This document shows, piece by piece, positions 21,301 through 32,651 of a stretch of 64,000 nt of DNA. The translations under genes and the position numbers were made by a program. The notes under the pieces were generated by a model. That model was not told where the DNA came from. It made no database searches and was given only the letters and a program-made list of their open reading frames with translations. The stretch covers positions 25,856,531 through 25,920,530 of the forward strand of contig NC_088910.1 in the NCBI RefSeq assembly GCF_963576675.1, read 5' to 3'. The number at the start of each line of letters is the position of its first letter. Position 1 is the first letter of the stretch. Source of the stretch: Euphorbia lathyris (taxonomy: Eukaryota > Streptophyta > Magnoliopsida > Malpighiales > Euphorbiaceae).

Positions 21301-22477
21301 TCGGATTGATCCAATAACCAAGCAATGGAATATAGGAAGGCTGCGTGCTACTTTCAATCTTGACGAAGCTATCGAGATTCAGAAGCTTCCGATCAGCCGT
21401 CGGCTACCACATGATGAACTTTACTGGCCGGCATCCAGAGCGGGGAACTTTACCATTAAAACAACATATTTTCTGGCAGAGGAAGGGCGAAACAGTGAGG
21501 CGGGGAGAGCGTCGAGTTTGGGTATCGGGAATGGAGGATGGGAGTGGATCTGGAAATTAGAGTTGCCATTCAAAATTAAGCTCTTTGTTTGGCGAGCATT
21601 TAGGGAGATTCTGCCGACCTATCAGCAGCTAAGGGGGAGATGAATCCAAGCCCCGGCGGTCTGCCCATGTTGCGGGATCAAGGAGGAGACGGGATACCAT
21701 GCGCTTGTAACCTGCCCCGAGTTAAAACGAATTTGGAAGGATTTCTTTGGTATTGATAGGAGATGGAAGGCGGGACAACAAAGTATGGGAAGTTGGCTTG
21801 AATGGATGAAATCGTGTATGAACAACAAGATGATGACCCAAATTGGAGCAGTGGCGTGGCTTATTTGGTTCCGTCGAAACCAACTCATTCACAATGCCAA
21901 TGCGATACTAGAGGAAAAGATTATTGAGCGTGCGAAAGTAATCCGGAATGATTGGAGAATGGCTAGACAATAGTTTGAGATACACAGTTTGAACCTAGAA
22001 AATGGAAATCAAATGGGAGTAACGGATAATACGAGATGGAGAGCACCACCCGCGAATATGGTCAAAGCAAACATGGACGCATCATGGTTGGATGGAGTTC
22101 ACAGAGGAATTGGGGTGGTTATACTGGACGGAGAGGGAGAAGTGTTACTTACTGCCGCGATTCCGACAGGGATGGCGTTGAACGTGGAGATTGCAGAGCT
22201 ACATGCGGTGATGAAGGGCCTGGAGATCGCAAAAGAAGCGGGATGGCAGAGGCTCATTGTCGAAACAGACAATGCAAATTTAGCAGCAACAATGACAGGG
22301 ACCGGGAAGGTAGCAGGAGCAGGCACTATGCTATTTGAGGATGCACATCAACGAATTAGAGAGCTTGACGAAGTCCGATTTTCACATGTAAAACGGAATG
22401 GAAACGCTGTAGCACATGCAATGGCAAAAATGGCTAGGATTATTAGCGATCCCATTATTATGATTTATTATGATTGA
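18397..22477 (+). pseudogene. LINE ORF2 (endonuclease, reverse transcriptase, RNase H)
   Basis: The exonuclease-endonuclease-phosphatase domain begins at 18397 (NVRGLGNPRAF, PDVIFLMEMK) and continues to about 19080 (IVFGDLNEIMYLSEKSGG). RT spans about 19480-20770: KAPGPDGMPALFYQ, FKLDMSKAYDCIEWDYL, GIRQGGPLSPYLFVLCAEG, LLFADDILIFGRAT. A zf-RVT region follows (21400-21720, WKLELPFKIKLFVWRAFREI), then RNase H at 22040-22450 (VKANMDASWLDGVHRGIGVV, EIAELHAVMKGLEIAKEAGW). Breaks: TAG in the first codons (18412), several frameshifts in the endonuclease, a shift at about 20010, stops at 20393, 20771 and 21641. Reverse transcription is primed at the nicked target in this class. Confidence 0.82.
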
Positions 22478-22580
22478 AGAGGCTCCCTTTGAGATTTTGG
22501 AACTCTGTCAATAGGATAAATGTAATCTAGCTTTGTTTTAATAAAAAGTATTCTTTCTGATAAAAAAAATAAAAAATAAA

Positions 22581-23027
22581 CCGGGAAATGTTAAAATTTA
22601 TAAGGTGAAAATAACACCAATCAAAATCAATGAATCAAATTTCACTAAATTGAAATTTAAGTTTTGAAAGTAAAAAAATTAACTAAATATATGAGGACAA
22701 AAACAATATTTTTAGACAATAACTAACAATAATTTGGGAGATTGCTATAAAAAAAAACAACAATTTGGGAGATTGTTAAACCCAACAAAGCTATAAATGA
22801 AAGAATTATATATAATATAGGTGTTTAGGAAAAATGAATAAAATAAAATATATGGACTTCAATTAAAAAAAATAACAACAAAGAAAAGAACTAAAATGTG
22901 GAAAACAAATATTTCTTTGTTGTGTTTTCTTTTTAGTTGAAGTCCTGATTCCTTTTTCCGTCTAAACACTTCTATTATCTATAGTTCTTTGATTTATAGA
23001 TTTTTCGAGTTTAGCAATAGTGGAAAC
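22581..23027. other. AT-rich intergenic sequence
   Basis: No ORF, repeat pair or regulatory signal that I can support. Confidence 0.6.
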
Positions 23028-23035
23028 GTTTTATT

Positions 23036-23190
23036 TAGGAGTGACAATTTCTGATACGAAAACACGGTTTATAAAGACAAACCGATTAACACGAAAATCA
23101 TTTTTTTAGCATTTATAACATATAAAACCGTATGGAACATATACATGAGATAACACGATTTTGACACGAAACACGAAATTATCACATCTA
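23036..23190. mobile_element. hAT-type MITE, 155 bp
   Basis: Terminal inverted repeats TAGGAGTGACAATTTC and TAGATGTGATAATTTC. Flanked by GTTTTATT (23028-23035) and GTTTTATC (23191-23198), an 8-bp target duplication with one change. No coding capacity. TAG-starting termini and an 8-bp duplication are typical of hAT. Confidence 0.75.
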
Positions 23191-23198
23191 GTTTTATC

Positions 23199-24190
23199 TT
23201 ATCCGTTGATAACTAAATTTCCGTGGTTTGCAGTAAAAATGATAGATCTAATGTCTGAAAAGTTCTAAATGATGAAAACTGGATTGCAGTTACTTTTCTA
23301 TTACATATTGTTTTTGGATTTCATTTTATAGCCGTTATTGCACTTTATGTTCAGTTTGTGGATCTTTATTGATTTTAGCCTCTGAATTTGTGTAGAGTTT
23401 ATTTCTCGCCTTTATACAATATCTTTTCCTTTTAATAGATTGGTATATACTTTTTTTTATAGGCATAACACTCATTTTGACCCTTAAACTAAAACTTCAA
23501 AGTCAATTAAGATCTTAAACTATCAAAATCATCAATTAAGTCCCTAAGTTAAGAAAAAACTAGAAACTATAACTATTTACATGGACTGTAAAAATATCTG
23601 CGTTGGCTCAAAATGGATTTGAGAATAAGACTTTGAAACTGTTCAACATAATGAATTTTTTATGATGACTCAATTCATGATTTTTGCTTAGGATGAGAAT
23701 TCAATTGAAGATTTTGATAGTTTAAGATCCAAATCGATATTATAATCACCATTTTGATGTTGACTTTAATTTGATAATCACCATTTTGAGTGAGGCTAGA
23801 TCATGTGAAATGCTAGAGTAGTGGCATCTATGGCTATATATAATATAAAGTCATGCATGCAAGTTGATATATAGAACTTCCATAATTATTTTATTTCTTA
23901 ATGAAGTTTATGCTTCTCTGCATTACACTTCAAAGCTCATTAAAAAAAAAAAGAAAAAAACCAAACAAAAATAAAAACAAAGGAACATGATAACTAAGAT
24001 GATCTCCTGCGCCCGATATTATTATTCTTGCTCACTCTCATGCCAGCTCATGCATATATCTGCAATTAAAAAAATAGAAAATGTCGAGCACAGTAATACT
24101 AAGATGGATGATCTCTTGGAAAATCCTCGTGATCAAAAATAATAATTCTTAGTCAAATTTTGATCCTCAAATAATAACAAAATTGAAAGA
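23199..24190. other. Intergenic region downstream of the LTP gene
   Basis: 23455-23800 has the character of an old foldback repeat (phrases such as TCTTAAACTATCAAAATC and, in reverse, GATTTTGATAGTTTAAGATC). A CATGCA-rich stretch and A-rich tract lie at 23850-23970. Sequence at 24000-24075 may be a 3'-UTR exon of the LTP gene. Confidence 0.35.
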
Positions 24191-24205
24191 GTAATAAATT
24201 ACCAG

Positions 24206-24484
24206 TTAGTTTCCGCAGTTGAGAGGTTGGAGATTGCAATGAGAAGGAAGACGGGCTGCGACCCGAAGAGTGTTGCAGAGGCAGTCATGGTTCACAGATT
24301 GTAGTGCACTGCAACATTCAGCACTAGGGTTAGGGTTAGTTGAACCTGGAACCACATAGGGTGCGCACACGTTTAGGTTAGTCAGCTGGCTAGTGCATGC
24401 CTGTGACTCTGCCAGTCGCGTCTGCACCCCAAGCGTTATCACAACAACTATCACTGCTGCAATCAACGATTTCATTGCTCCCAT
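24206..24484 (-). CDS. Non-specific lipid-transfer-like protein, A9/FIL1/MEN-8 (anther) type
   Basis: 92 residues: an N-terminal hydrophobic signal peptide of about 27 residues (SLIAAVIVVVITLGVQ), then an eight-cysteine motif C-X9-C-X16-CC-X9-CXC-X12-C-X6-C. The NPNPSAECCSALQSVNHDCL region and the C-terminal CNLQPLNCGN match the stamen/tapetum A9, FIL1, MEN-8 family rather than type 1 LTPs. Members are small secreted proteins thought to bind lipids in the anther wall and pollen coat. Single coding exon; the start is the first ATG, with MGAMKS leading into the signal peptide. A TATA box lies about 96-103 bp upstream. A GTAATT donor follows the stop and an acceptor (TTTTTAATTGCAG) occurs near 24060, so a 3'-UTR intron is possible. 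Family call strong; tissue is inference. Confidence 0.9.
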   Translation of the reverse strand: MGAMKSLIAAVIVVVITLGVQTRLAESQACTSQLTNLNVCAPYVVPGSTNPNPSAECCSALQSVNHDCLCNTLRVAARLPSHCNLQPLNCGN

Positions 24485-24579
24485 TTTTTCTTTTTACTAA
24501 CTGTTACTGCTTTTTTCTTAACTTAATTAATTTAGTACTTCTTTTGATTTACCTTAATTAATTTCACATTGTATAGCTC

Positions 24580-24587
24580 TATTTATA
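24580..24587 (-). promoter_or_regulatory. TATA box of the LTP-like gene
   Basis: TATAAATA on the minus strand (context CTATAAATAGAGC), about 100 bp upstream of the start codon. Confidence 0.7.
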
Positions 24588-24599
24588 GTTGGTGTTCCA

Positions 24600-25227
24600 G
24601 CATCTAGCTGATTCTTTTCGTGATTTACCTACTACTTTTATTAATTAAACTCATCCTTATTATGTTGGACTACGAATTTGTTATGCATTAGGTAGATCAT
24701 CTTTTTTCTTTTCTTTGCTTTTAATATAGTGTCCAATTTTCAAAATGCATCTTTAATAGATATAATATAAGCATTAATCAATATAATACATCAGTAATTC
24801 TCTACACTAGTTGAGAAAAATTAAGTACTCGCGTATACTAAACATCCAATTTATCTCTTAAATTTATTTAAAATTTTCTATTGATCTCCTAAAATTGACA
24901 TGGTAAAGTAAGAAGAGATCTTGAAAATGTTGAAGTGCCTACCCTTTAAACAAATTTAGAAGTCAATGTATTTTTGTAAGCTAGTTCAATAACCAATAGG
25001 TTAATTTTAAAAAGTCCAAGAGATTTAAACGAGTTCAATTAACAAATAAATACTTTTAAAATGTGGGGGATGATTAACTTTTATTTTGAACAAGTATAAG
25101 AGACCACGGAATGGAGGTGCAAATTTGAAGACAACCCGTAAAGGCTCGTCAAGTTTTTTTTGCACATTCACTAGCTAAAACAACAACATTTTGCAATTTT
25201 TACTCTTGACTTTAAATTAAGTTAAAC
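24600..25227. other. Upstream region of the LTP gene with an old repeat
   Basis: The proximal 200 bp are probable promoter sequence without motifs I can name. 24830-25110 looks like an old foldback repeat (CTCTTAAATTTATTTAAAA against inverted CTTTTAAAATGTGGGG-type segments). No gene. Confidence 0.3.
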
Positions 25228-25243
25228 AATCAACTAATACTAC

Positions 25244-25364
25244 TAGTGGTTGAGAGCTTACCTATAACTAGGGAGGTCATGAGTTCGAATCACATCCGGA
25301 TCTGGTGAAGATTTTTCTTTCTTCTTTAATGTAAGCGCATTGTGCGCAATTTTTTTTTTTTAAA
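25244..25364 (+). mobile_element. tRNA-derived SINE, about 120 bp
   Basis: Contains RNA polymerase III box A-like (TAGTGGTTGAGAG) and box B (GAGTTCGAATC) sequences about 35 bp apart, followed by a tRNA-unrelated body and a T-rich 3' end. Flanking duplications match: AATCAACTAATACTA at the left (25228-) and AATCAACTAATAATACTA at the right (25365-25382), differing by a small indel. Box A and B plus a T-stretch 3' end resemble Au-like plant SINEs. Confidence 0.75.
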
Positions 25365-25382
25365 AATCAACTAATAATACTA

Positions 25383-26019
25383 TGTTAAGAAATTCATAAA
25401 ATCCAGTCCTAAGTTATCAAATACTAATATTTTTAATTTAACTCCTAATAAAAAAAACCATATCATAAAGTGGTAAATTTTATTTCTTATTAAAAAAAAC
25501 ATCATGTGCGAATAAGGTGAAAAAAGAGGGGAAAAAGTGAAATTATCAATTTTGCTTCAATGAAAAGTTCTATTTTCTTCAAGGATCTAATACTTAAAGA
25601 AATTGAATACCCAAAATGAAATTGAAAAAAACAAAAGGACAAACGGATAAAATAAGGGTGTTGCTATTCACTGCCTCCATTTTACTTATTACTGTCCCCT
25701 ATTTGACAATTTTGACTTTCTCATTTTATTTTGACCAAAAATTAAAAATTCTTTCTCTCTCCCGAGCAAAACCGAAATTCTAAAAAAAATGGACACGAGA
25801 ACTCTGGAAATGGACGATTTCGAAGGCGAAGTAAAAAATCTGACCCGATAACTGTGGAAATGGACGATTTAGGAAAAAAAAATCCACTTGAATATGGCCT
25901 CGGTGGGATGTTCATCCGCCCCCTTTATTGGGAGGCCGAATTTGAACTTTTCTTCTATATTTTTGTTTTTGACGCGTTTAAAGTGCGTATTTAACAATTT
26001 TGTATGAATTCCATTTATT
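25383..26019. other. Intergenic region, possibly the left part of a decayed DNA transposon
   Basis: 25660-25760 holds GGGTGTTGCTATTCACTGCC and related phrases that look like a transposon end. 25780-25880 contains two copies of CTGGAAATGGACGATTT-type sequence (25804 and 25851). An exon-like stretch near 25880-25970 ends before a GT-AG-like intron that leads into the FAR1-like fragment. Confidence 0.3.
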
Positions 26020-26024
26020 TTCAG

Positions 26025-26341
26025 GTGCCATTAGAAGATTGGGTTGGTGACTGGATCGATTATAGTAGCCGTTTCATTACGGGCATAATTTTCCAGACAA
26101 GTTCAGAAGCTATTAAGTGGATAAAAATGGCGCAATTCAACATGATTCCGAACTGATTATTGCTTCGCACAAATACAGAGGAAAGCAAAAGCTTTTAAGA
26201 TATTCTCGTAGTGAACGGTATAGAGGAGTTTTGAAAACTTTGGATGGAACTTTGGATGGGATTGAATTTATTACTATATCAAAGGTTGAATATATTAATA
26301 TATCAAAGGTTGAATATTTTGATATTGCATGTTCTTCTTGA
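26025..26341 (+). pseudogene. FAR1/MULE transposase N-terminal remnant
   Basis: After a CAG acceptor at about 26023 the frame reads EDWVGDWIDYSSRF, then IFQTSSEAIKW and, after a one-base shift near 26125, LIIASHKYRGKQKLLRYSRS. This resembles the FAR1 DNA-binding start in MULE-derived proteins (F-x-S-x-x-E-x-I-x-W ... CERSG-YR). The zinc-binding cysteine is replaced by Ser in the part visible. Short and degraded. Confidence 0.4.
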
Positions 26342-26449
26342 ATTGATTTGTACATTTAAATTAGATTAATTAATCAATAATTATTATAGATAGCAAATTA
26401 GAATATAAAAAGTTGTATATATAACAAATAATGCATAAATTATGTAAAT

Positions 26450-26685
26450 CACCCCTACAATTAAAAGAGACATTCTGGAATTAGGTGTAGGGGCGATTTA
26501 AATCGTCCCTACAAGTCAGTCTCTAATTTTTACTCTACTTCGTCTACGACTATTTTTGTCGCTAATTTGTATCTCCGATCCCCTTTGTCGACGGATTTAG
26601 GACGGTCGGTAAAACCGTCCCTAGACCTTGTAGGGGCGACAACAAGCGAAAAAACTGCCTCTATAGGCAGTTTTTGTTGTTAGTG
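26450..26685. mobile_element. CACTA (En/Spm) element end
   Basis: Read in reverse from 26685 it starts CACTAACAACAAAAACTGCC, a CACTA-type terminus. Next come a small hairpin (ACTGCCTATAGAGGCAGT) and subterminal repeats of GTAGGGGCGA / TCGCCCCTAC at about 26484, 26506 and 26630. Only one end is visible; no transposase. Confidence 0.45.
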
Positions 26686-27299
26686 ATATAAGATATGGTA
26701 TTCTACATTGAATACTAGATGTTCATCTCTTTATTTTCTCATATGTATCAGACCCGAGGAGCTCATTCCGATCCAAAAATGGTGGAAAAAATAATAAGAA
26801 GAACAACAGAAATTAATGCAAATGAGTTATTTTTTTTGATGAAAAATACTCTCAGTTGATGGAGAAGATTATCTCAACAATCATGATGGTCGTAATAAAA
26901 ACAAAAAATACAAGCACAAAAATACAATAGATCGAAATCGCAAACCATATCTAAACAAAAATGGCAACAATACACACAACATTTGCATAATTTTCGAAAT
27001 AGTGATAATCCCAATGCATTGACTATCATTTTTCAATTCAACATCAGCAACTACATTTTTTAGCGTAGAGCAATCATAAGAGCCTTAAATATCAAGGAAA
27101 AGTTGTCTACTACTTAATTATGATTCCCCTATAGGAAAATGCACTTCATAGTATCAACAATGGTTGAAGAAAGATTGTTTAGTAACAACTTGGCTAATAA
27201 ATAACTTGAAAAAAGGATATTACCAACAGTTTTTAGTATGTTTCAACATCTCGAAAACTCTAGAAAGATTTTGACCACAACTTTGGAACTAGCATTGGA
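26686..27299. other. AT-rich intergenic sequence
   Basis: No ORF or clear repeat. 27240-27300 may already belong to the Copia remnant that follows. Confidence 0.5.
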
Positions 27300-28870
27300 C
27301 CAATGTTATACAAGATTCAAAGAGAGATTAACTTACTAGATCAAGGTAATCTTTCAATTTTACATTATTATAACAAACTGAAATGTTTGTGGGATGAGTC
27401 CAATTTTCTGAATTATGTTCCTAGTTGTCATTGTGGAGTTTTTAGAACTTGTGTTTGTAATGCTATTCAACGAATGGCTGAAATAGTTGAAGAAGTTAAA
27501 TTGATTTTGTTTTTTTATTAGATTAAATGAGTCTTATAACCATGTCAAGAAAAAAATCTTGTCATGGATCCTTTTCCAAATATGAATAATGCATATTTTA
27601 TGTTGTTAAAGTCTTAGAAGCAACATAAGATTTCCATTGAATAGACTTTGTTAAAATTGATAGAAGGAATGTTAAGCAAAATATACAATCTAACGGCGGA
27701 AGTAAACGTGGAGGTTTGAAGTTTGATAAGTATTATGGTAATTGTGATATGGGGGGGGGGGGGACATACTCGTTCCAATTTCTTTTAAGTTCATTGAATT
27801 CCAGACTGGCATCCAAGTCTAAGAAAGACAGGGATTATAGAGGAAAGGTTAATGTCAAAGGGAAATACATATCGAATAGAGCTAATACAGTGCAGATTGG
27901 TGTATCTAAGGCTTCATATCTGAGTGATAACAATGTGGAACATGAAGGAGATTTGAATATGTAACATATGATACAAGAAGTGTAAAAGATGTACCAATGA
28001 AAAGACAAATGATTGCAGAAAAGGAACCTCCAATAAATACTACAGATTTGAGTATTTTATAGGATTTTCAGGTACGTAATGGCATTGATTTTCTTTTGCA
28101 AGATAGATGTTGGATTATCGATAGTGGTTCCATCTACCATATGGGTCATCTAAAAACTTGGTTTACTAACATTAGAACTGTACAACTTGTGACTAGTGTT
28201 GGTAATGTTGAATTATCAGTAAAATAAAGTTGAAAGATGTCTTTTTTGTTCCTATTTTTAATACAATTGTTGTTTATTAGGAAATTGGTAGAACAATCAA
28301 AACTTGAAGTGGTATTTCATAAAGCTTGTTATTATCTCAGGATAAAACTACACATTATGTTTTGTAGTATGCGGGATGGTGTATATACTATAAATTTTCA
28401 ATGATAAGTTTTTTTCTACAGAAGTTATTAATAAAGAAAGCCATTTTTTCTTCTTTTCTGAAGAACAAGTTGAACTAGACACTTATCATTTGAGATTAGG
28501 CCATCCAGCTCTGATTCTTTAAGTCATGTATCAAGAATAAATGTGACATGTAATTCAACAAATTCCAGTGTTTGTCCTTATGGTAAGAAACATTGTTTTC
28601 CTTTTACAAGAAGTGTAATCATATTTACATACAGAACATAATTGCATCATTTAGACTTGTGGGGGTTTTATAAAACTCCATCTTTTACTAGTGTTAGGTA
28701 CTTTCTAACAATTGTTGATGATTTTTCTTGTTTGACTTGAGTTGATTTTATTACAAATGAATCACAAGTTCCTTTAGCTTTAGATACTTTACTATTATAA
28801 ATGTGCTTCTAGTTCATTTCTTATAGTGGGAAACACCTTATGCAAGGTTTCATCAGGCTAATCCAGACTA
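27300..28870 (+). pseudogene. Degraded Copia gag-protease-integrase remnant
   Basis: Pieces in order: gag (27303-27540, LSILHYYNKLKCLWDE), a basic linker (27716-27964, containing a run of twelve G), protease DSG motif (WIIDSGSIYHM, near 28110-28145), GAG-pre-integrase (YHLRLGHPA, 28480) and the start of integrase (HLDLWG at 28648, LTIVDDFS at 28708). Many stops and frameshifts. It stops where the hAT MITE begins. Confidence 0.65.
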
Positions 28871-28896
28871 TAGTCAGTCATATGTTTGGTTGTAGA

Positions 28897-29452
28897 TAGA
28901 CCTATTCAAAAGCCTACTGGCCCGTCCAGCCCGCTCTTCAAAGACTGGGCTTGAACGTATATGTTTCGTAATAGGTCTGGCCCGGTCCAAGTCTGCTTAG
29001 GCCCGTATATAGAGTAGGTTGGGCTTGGGATTTGTCTCAAAACTCAGTCCGGCCCGAAATTTTAATAATAATTTTAATTTAATAACTTTTATAGTTTAAT
29101 AAACTTTATATTCCAAAAATAAAAAATTTACATTTTTTCAACATAAAAATTTCCAAACCATATATTTTTTAGAATTGGTGAACATGTACATATTTTTGTT
29201 ACTATTTTATTTATTACTACAAAAAAAGTATTTTTTTTATTTAGGATTGCATTAATTGATTTTTATTGAAATAATCCTCTAAAATTTAGTTTATTGTATT
29301 TTATTATTTATATTTATAGTATAATTTTTTAGTTTAATTTTTATTTTAAAAAAAATATAAAGATATTAGTTGGACTGGGCCGGGTTGGGTTTGAGATTTA
29401 GTTCTTTTAGCTTGGCCCAAGCCCAGCCCAGCCCAGCCTATGAACATGTCTA
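28897..29452. mobile_element. hAT-type MITE, 556 bp
   Basis: Termini TAGACCTATTCA and TAGACATGTTCA (inverted), perfect 8-bp target duplication GTTGTAGA (28889-28896 and 29453-29460). Subterminal GGCCCG/CCCAGCCC-rich arms are typical of the TAGGGCTGTTCATGGGCC group of plant hAT MITEs. Internal part is A/T-rich. Confidence 0.88.
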
Positions 29453-29460
29453 GTTGTAGA

Positions 29461-30489
29461 CAATACACCTTACAATGACAAGTTTAGTCGACAATCCTAA
29501 GATAAATTACAATTATAGTACCTTAACTTTACACATTTGTACACTTTGGTACCTAGATTTCATTTTGTCATAAAAAATACCTAAAATTAAGATGAGTAGA
29601 CAGTATAGTACCTATTGACCAGCTACAACCGATTAACCATTAAAAGTATAGATAAATTAAAACTATGGTACCTAAACTTTTACTTCTTTCACACTTTGGT
29701 ACTTAGACTTCATTTTTGCATAGCATTTTACAAGTAAAAACCATGGTATATAACTATATTTGTCTCCGTCCACTATCATACAAGTAAGAAGGTATACCCA
29801 TGATTTAATAGCACTCTCATGTCATCTTAGCATATTAATATATAGATTGATCAGATCTATGCAATAAATACTCATTCGAACAACCATATGAGATAACATT
29901 CTTCATTAAATATCGAGATAATAATACTTACAGCCACCAGCCTAGGCTGGCTAAACTTGTTAATGGGACTACTCACTCGTGGTCATGAGTGAACAACCAA
30001 AGACATTCAACAAAATCACTTTCACAAAGTAGAAGCTGCTAAACTGTAATAAAAGCTGGAGGTAGAAGACAATGAATGCTTCACCAACTAGAAATTATTC
30101 TATTTATACTGAAACAGGAAGCTCCTAAGTAAAAAAGGGTAAAAGTGTAAAACAACTGTTCATCCTAAGATCTAAATACATCTTAACCATTAGATGCAAA
30201 AGTATAAGTTGTTGCCAGTTGTAATCCATTTCTTCTTCTTCTCTCTCTTTCTGAAGGATCCGTGTGTGAAACCATAAACCCGCCAAAGACCTGATTCTGG
30301 ATGAAATAGGTTGTTCAACCCTTACACACAACCGTTCGTTTGGATTCTTCTCAATTTAATTTCAAGCTTGTTTGTATCTTGAATATAGGTACAAACTTCT
30401 TCATTTTCAGAGCTTTTCAATGAATGTTCCGTCCATAAAATCTTGTCCATTATTCTTGTAGAAACAGTCTATTGCTAGACCTCTTGTAT
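29461..30489. other. Intergenic region with old repeats and an LTR-like remnant
   Basis: 29500-29740 has two diverged copies of an AAACTATGGTACCTAAACTTT-type block and its inverse. On the minus strand, 30040-30350 contains TATAAATAG (about 30104-30112) and a C/T-rich leader, resembling a Copia LTR promoter or gene leader; I could not define ends. A 69-residue open frame here has no recognisable features. Confidence 0.3.
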
Positions 30490-31600
30490 TTTTCAGAACT
30501 AATTATTCCTTCCAGAAAAATAGAATGAAAAACTTCATTTAATCTGTAGACATCTTTATTAGGAAAATTATTAGAGATATACCACAAATGCCATAAAAAT
30601 AGTTGATGGAAATTTATTCGAAAAATAAGAAACTAAATACGATGATAATGATTAGAAATAATTGCAACCAAATGCTAAATCTATAAATATTCTATATTGT
30701 GATTTATATTCTAATGAATTTCATCGTGTTTTAGGACATGCAAATGCAAAAGAAATATGTGACAAACTTGAGGTCACATATGAAGGTACATAAAAATAAA
30801 AAGATCTAAGAGTAAATCCTTATATGAGAGAATACAATTATTTATAAGGGAGGTAACTGACTTTATCTCTGAAGTTGATACTAGATTTACTACCGTTATA
30901 ACTTTGAAAACTCTTGGAAAAACTTTTCTAGATGAGGAATTAATTAAAAAGTTAACAAGAACTATGACATCTAGTTAGGATCCTAAATTATCTGGTATTG
31001 ATGAAGCAAGAGACTTCTACAACTATTATGATGAATTTCTTGGGTCTTTTCTAATGCATGTTGATGACATACTTATCGTGAGTTCATCTCTTGAAGAAAT
31101 TGCGAGTATCAAACAATACATGCACTCCATTTTCACCATTAAAAATTTGGGGCCTGCCAAATATTTCATGGACATTGAAATGGCCGGGTCAAATTGTGGT
31201 ATATGTTTAACTTAGGCAAAGCGTATCACATATATAATTACATATGCATGAGATAGTATATTCAGTTAAGTCAACTTATGCAACAACTATGTGATAATCA
31301 TTTGCAGGCTTTTCTTCATGTTCTCAAATACCTTAAAGGTACTAGCAACTATAGGTTGTTATATTCTAGTGTTTAGATCTATCTCGTGTGATTTCTTATT
31401 ATGATGTTGATTGGGAATGTGTCCTATCACTAGAAAATCACGCACTGGTTTTTGCATCCAAATGAGTTAGTCACTTATCTACTCGAAAACAAAGAAGCAT
31501 ACTACAACTAGTAGATCATCTACTAAATCATAATATAGGAATATGACTACAACTAGTTGTAAACTTAAATTGACTTTTTATTCGCTTGCAGATTTTCATA
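30490..31600 (+). pseudogene. Internally deleted Copia remnant (gag joined to reverse transcriptase)
   Basis: 30500-31040 reads as a Copia gag of Sirevirus type (FQKNRMKNFI, GHANAKEICDKLEVTYEGT, LDEELIKKLTR). At about 31045 it passes directly into RT (FLMHVDDILIVSSSLEEI, NLGPAKYFMDIEM), then RNase H-like pieces at 31310-31500 (FLHVLKYLKGTSNYRLLYS). Protease and integrase are missing, so an internal deletion removed them. Several stops. Confidence 0.65.
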
Positions 31601-32079
31601 TTCATCATCTTTTCAGTTGTAGCAATTGTAAAGAATCCAACTTTCCAATATAAGATCAAACATATTAACATTGATTATCATGTCATTCGAAATCACATTA
31701 AAGCTGGTTTTATGTACACATCTTATGTACCTACAGATGAACGATTCGCTACCTTTGAATTCTTCTTAAATGTTTCATGCTCTATGCAATATTTTGGAGG
31801 AAAAACAATTATTAGTCACACACTTTCGTTTTTATTTTAATTACTAATTACTTTGTATATAAAACATTTACACATGAATAATAAATACTTCTCCCTATTA
31901 TCTCATAATATTAAGCCAAAATATCCTAATCTATAAATACAGTTGAGCCATATATATAAATATAACTATCTTATTACAATAATTTTTTTAACTAGAAAAG
32001 AAAATATTAAGGTATCTTTCGATGGTTAAGAATACAACTTATGAAAATAATAATAATAATAATAATAAGGTACCAAAAT
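31601..32079. other. AT-rich sequence downstream of the PMT gene
   Basis: 31586-31840 may retain a few residues of the Copia 3' end. A (AAT)n microsatellite lies at 32046-32068. No gene. Confidence 0.45.
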
Positions 32080-32390
32080 AGATCTATAGTTTTTGAAAAA
32101 GTATCAAATTAGACTCTATATACAAAATAGTACCAATATAGGTTTAATGTTTAAAAAATGTATCAACTTAGGTCTCGAGAACGGATTGGACATGTAATTC
32201 CTATTATTCCGTTAAGTTCTGATTTCTCCCTCCACGTACAATTGACAGAACTTAACGGAGTAATATCAATGACGTGTCTCATTCCGTTATCGATGCCTAA
32301 ATTGATACCATTTTTTAAACGGTAAACCTATATTAATGCTATTTTATACGTAGAGTTTAAATTGATACTTTTCCAAAAACCATGTACTCT
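32080..32390. mobile_element. Foldback MITE (palindromic, about 310 bp)
   Basis: The left arm (32087-32190, TTTTTGAAAAAGTATCAAAT, AATATAGGTTTAATGTTTAA) matches the right arm read in reverse (32383-32290, TTTTTGGAAAAGTATCAATT, AATATAGGTTTACCGTTTAA). The centre is also self-complementary around TCCGTTAAGTTCTG. No target duplication identified. Confidence 0.65.
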
Positions 32391-32651
32391 TTATAAAAAA
32401 AAAAAAACATGCATTCCATTCATGTAACTAAAATATATCTACATCAAGATACAAAATTGTGGACCATATAATTTTCTATTATTGATTATCACTTTGTAAC
32501 AAAAATTACTGAATACAAATTCTAGACATGGATAAATAAATAAATATACGCACAATTCAATTCAATGGTACATATATGTGGTGCCTTAGACATGTCACAT
32601 GAAAATCAAGTTGAAGAATTTGGTTTAAATCTAAAAAAAAAAAAAACAAAA

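Larger units (their letters stand above)
16985..22580 (+). mobile_element. Nearly complete L1-type LINE
   Basis: Order as in plant L1 elements: 5' leader, ORF1 (DUF4283 plus zinc knuckle), ORF2 (endonuclease, reverse transcriptase, zf-RVT, RNase H), short 3' UTR and A-rich tail (22562-22580). Both ORFs carry several stops and frameshifts, so it is inactive. I could not identify a target duplication by eye, so the 5' boundary is approximate. Confidence 0.85.

Noticed and set aside
25244..25364. A genuine tRNA gene
   Set aside because: Box A and B are present but no cloverleaf, anticodon arm or acceptor stem can be formed; flanking duplications make it a SINE.
30125..30331. Minus-strand 68-residue frame
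   Set aside because: No motif or splice context; sequence looks like a leader or LTR remnant.
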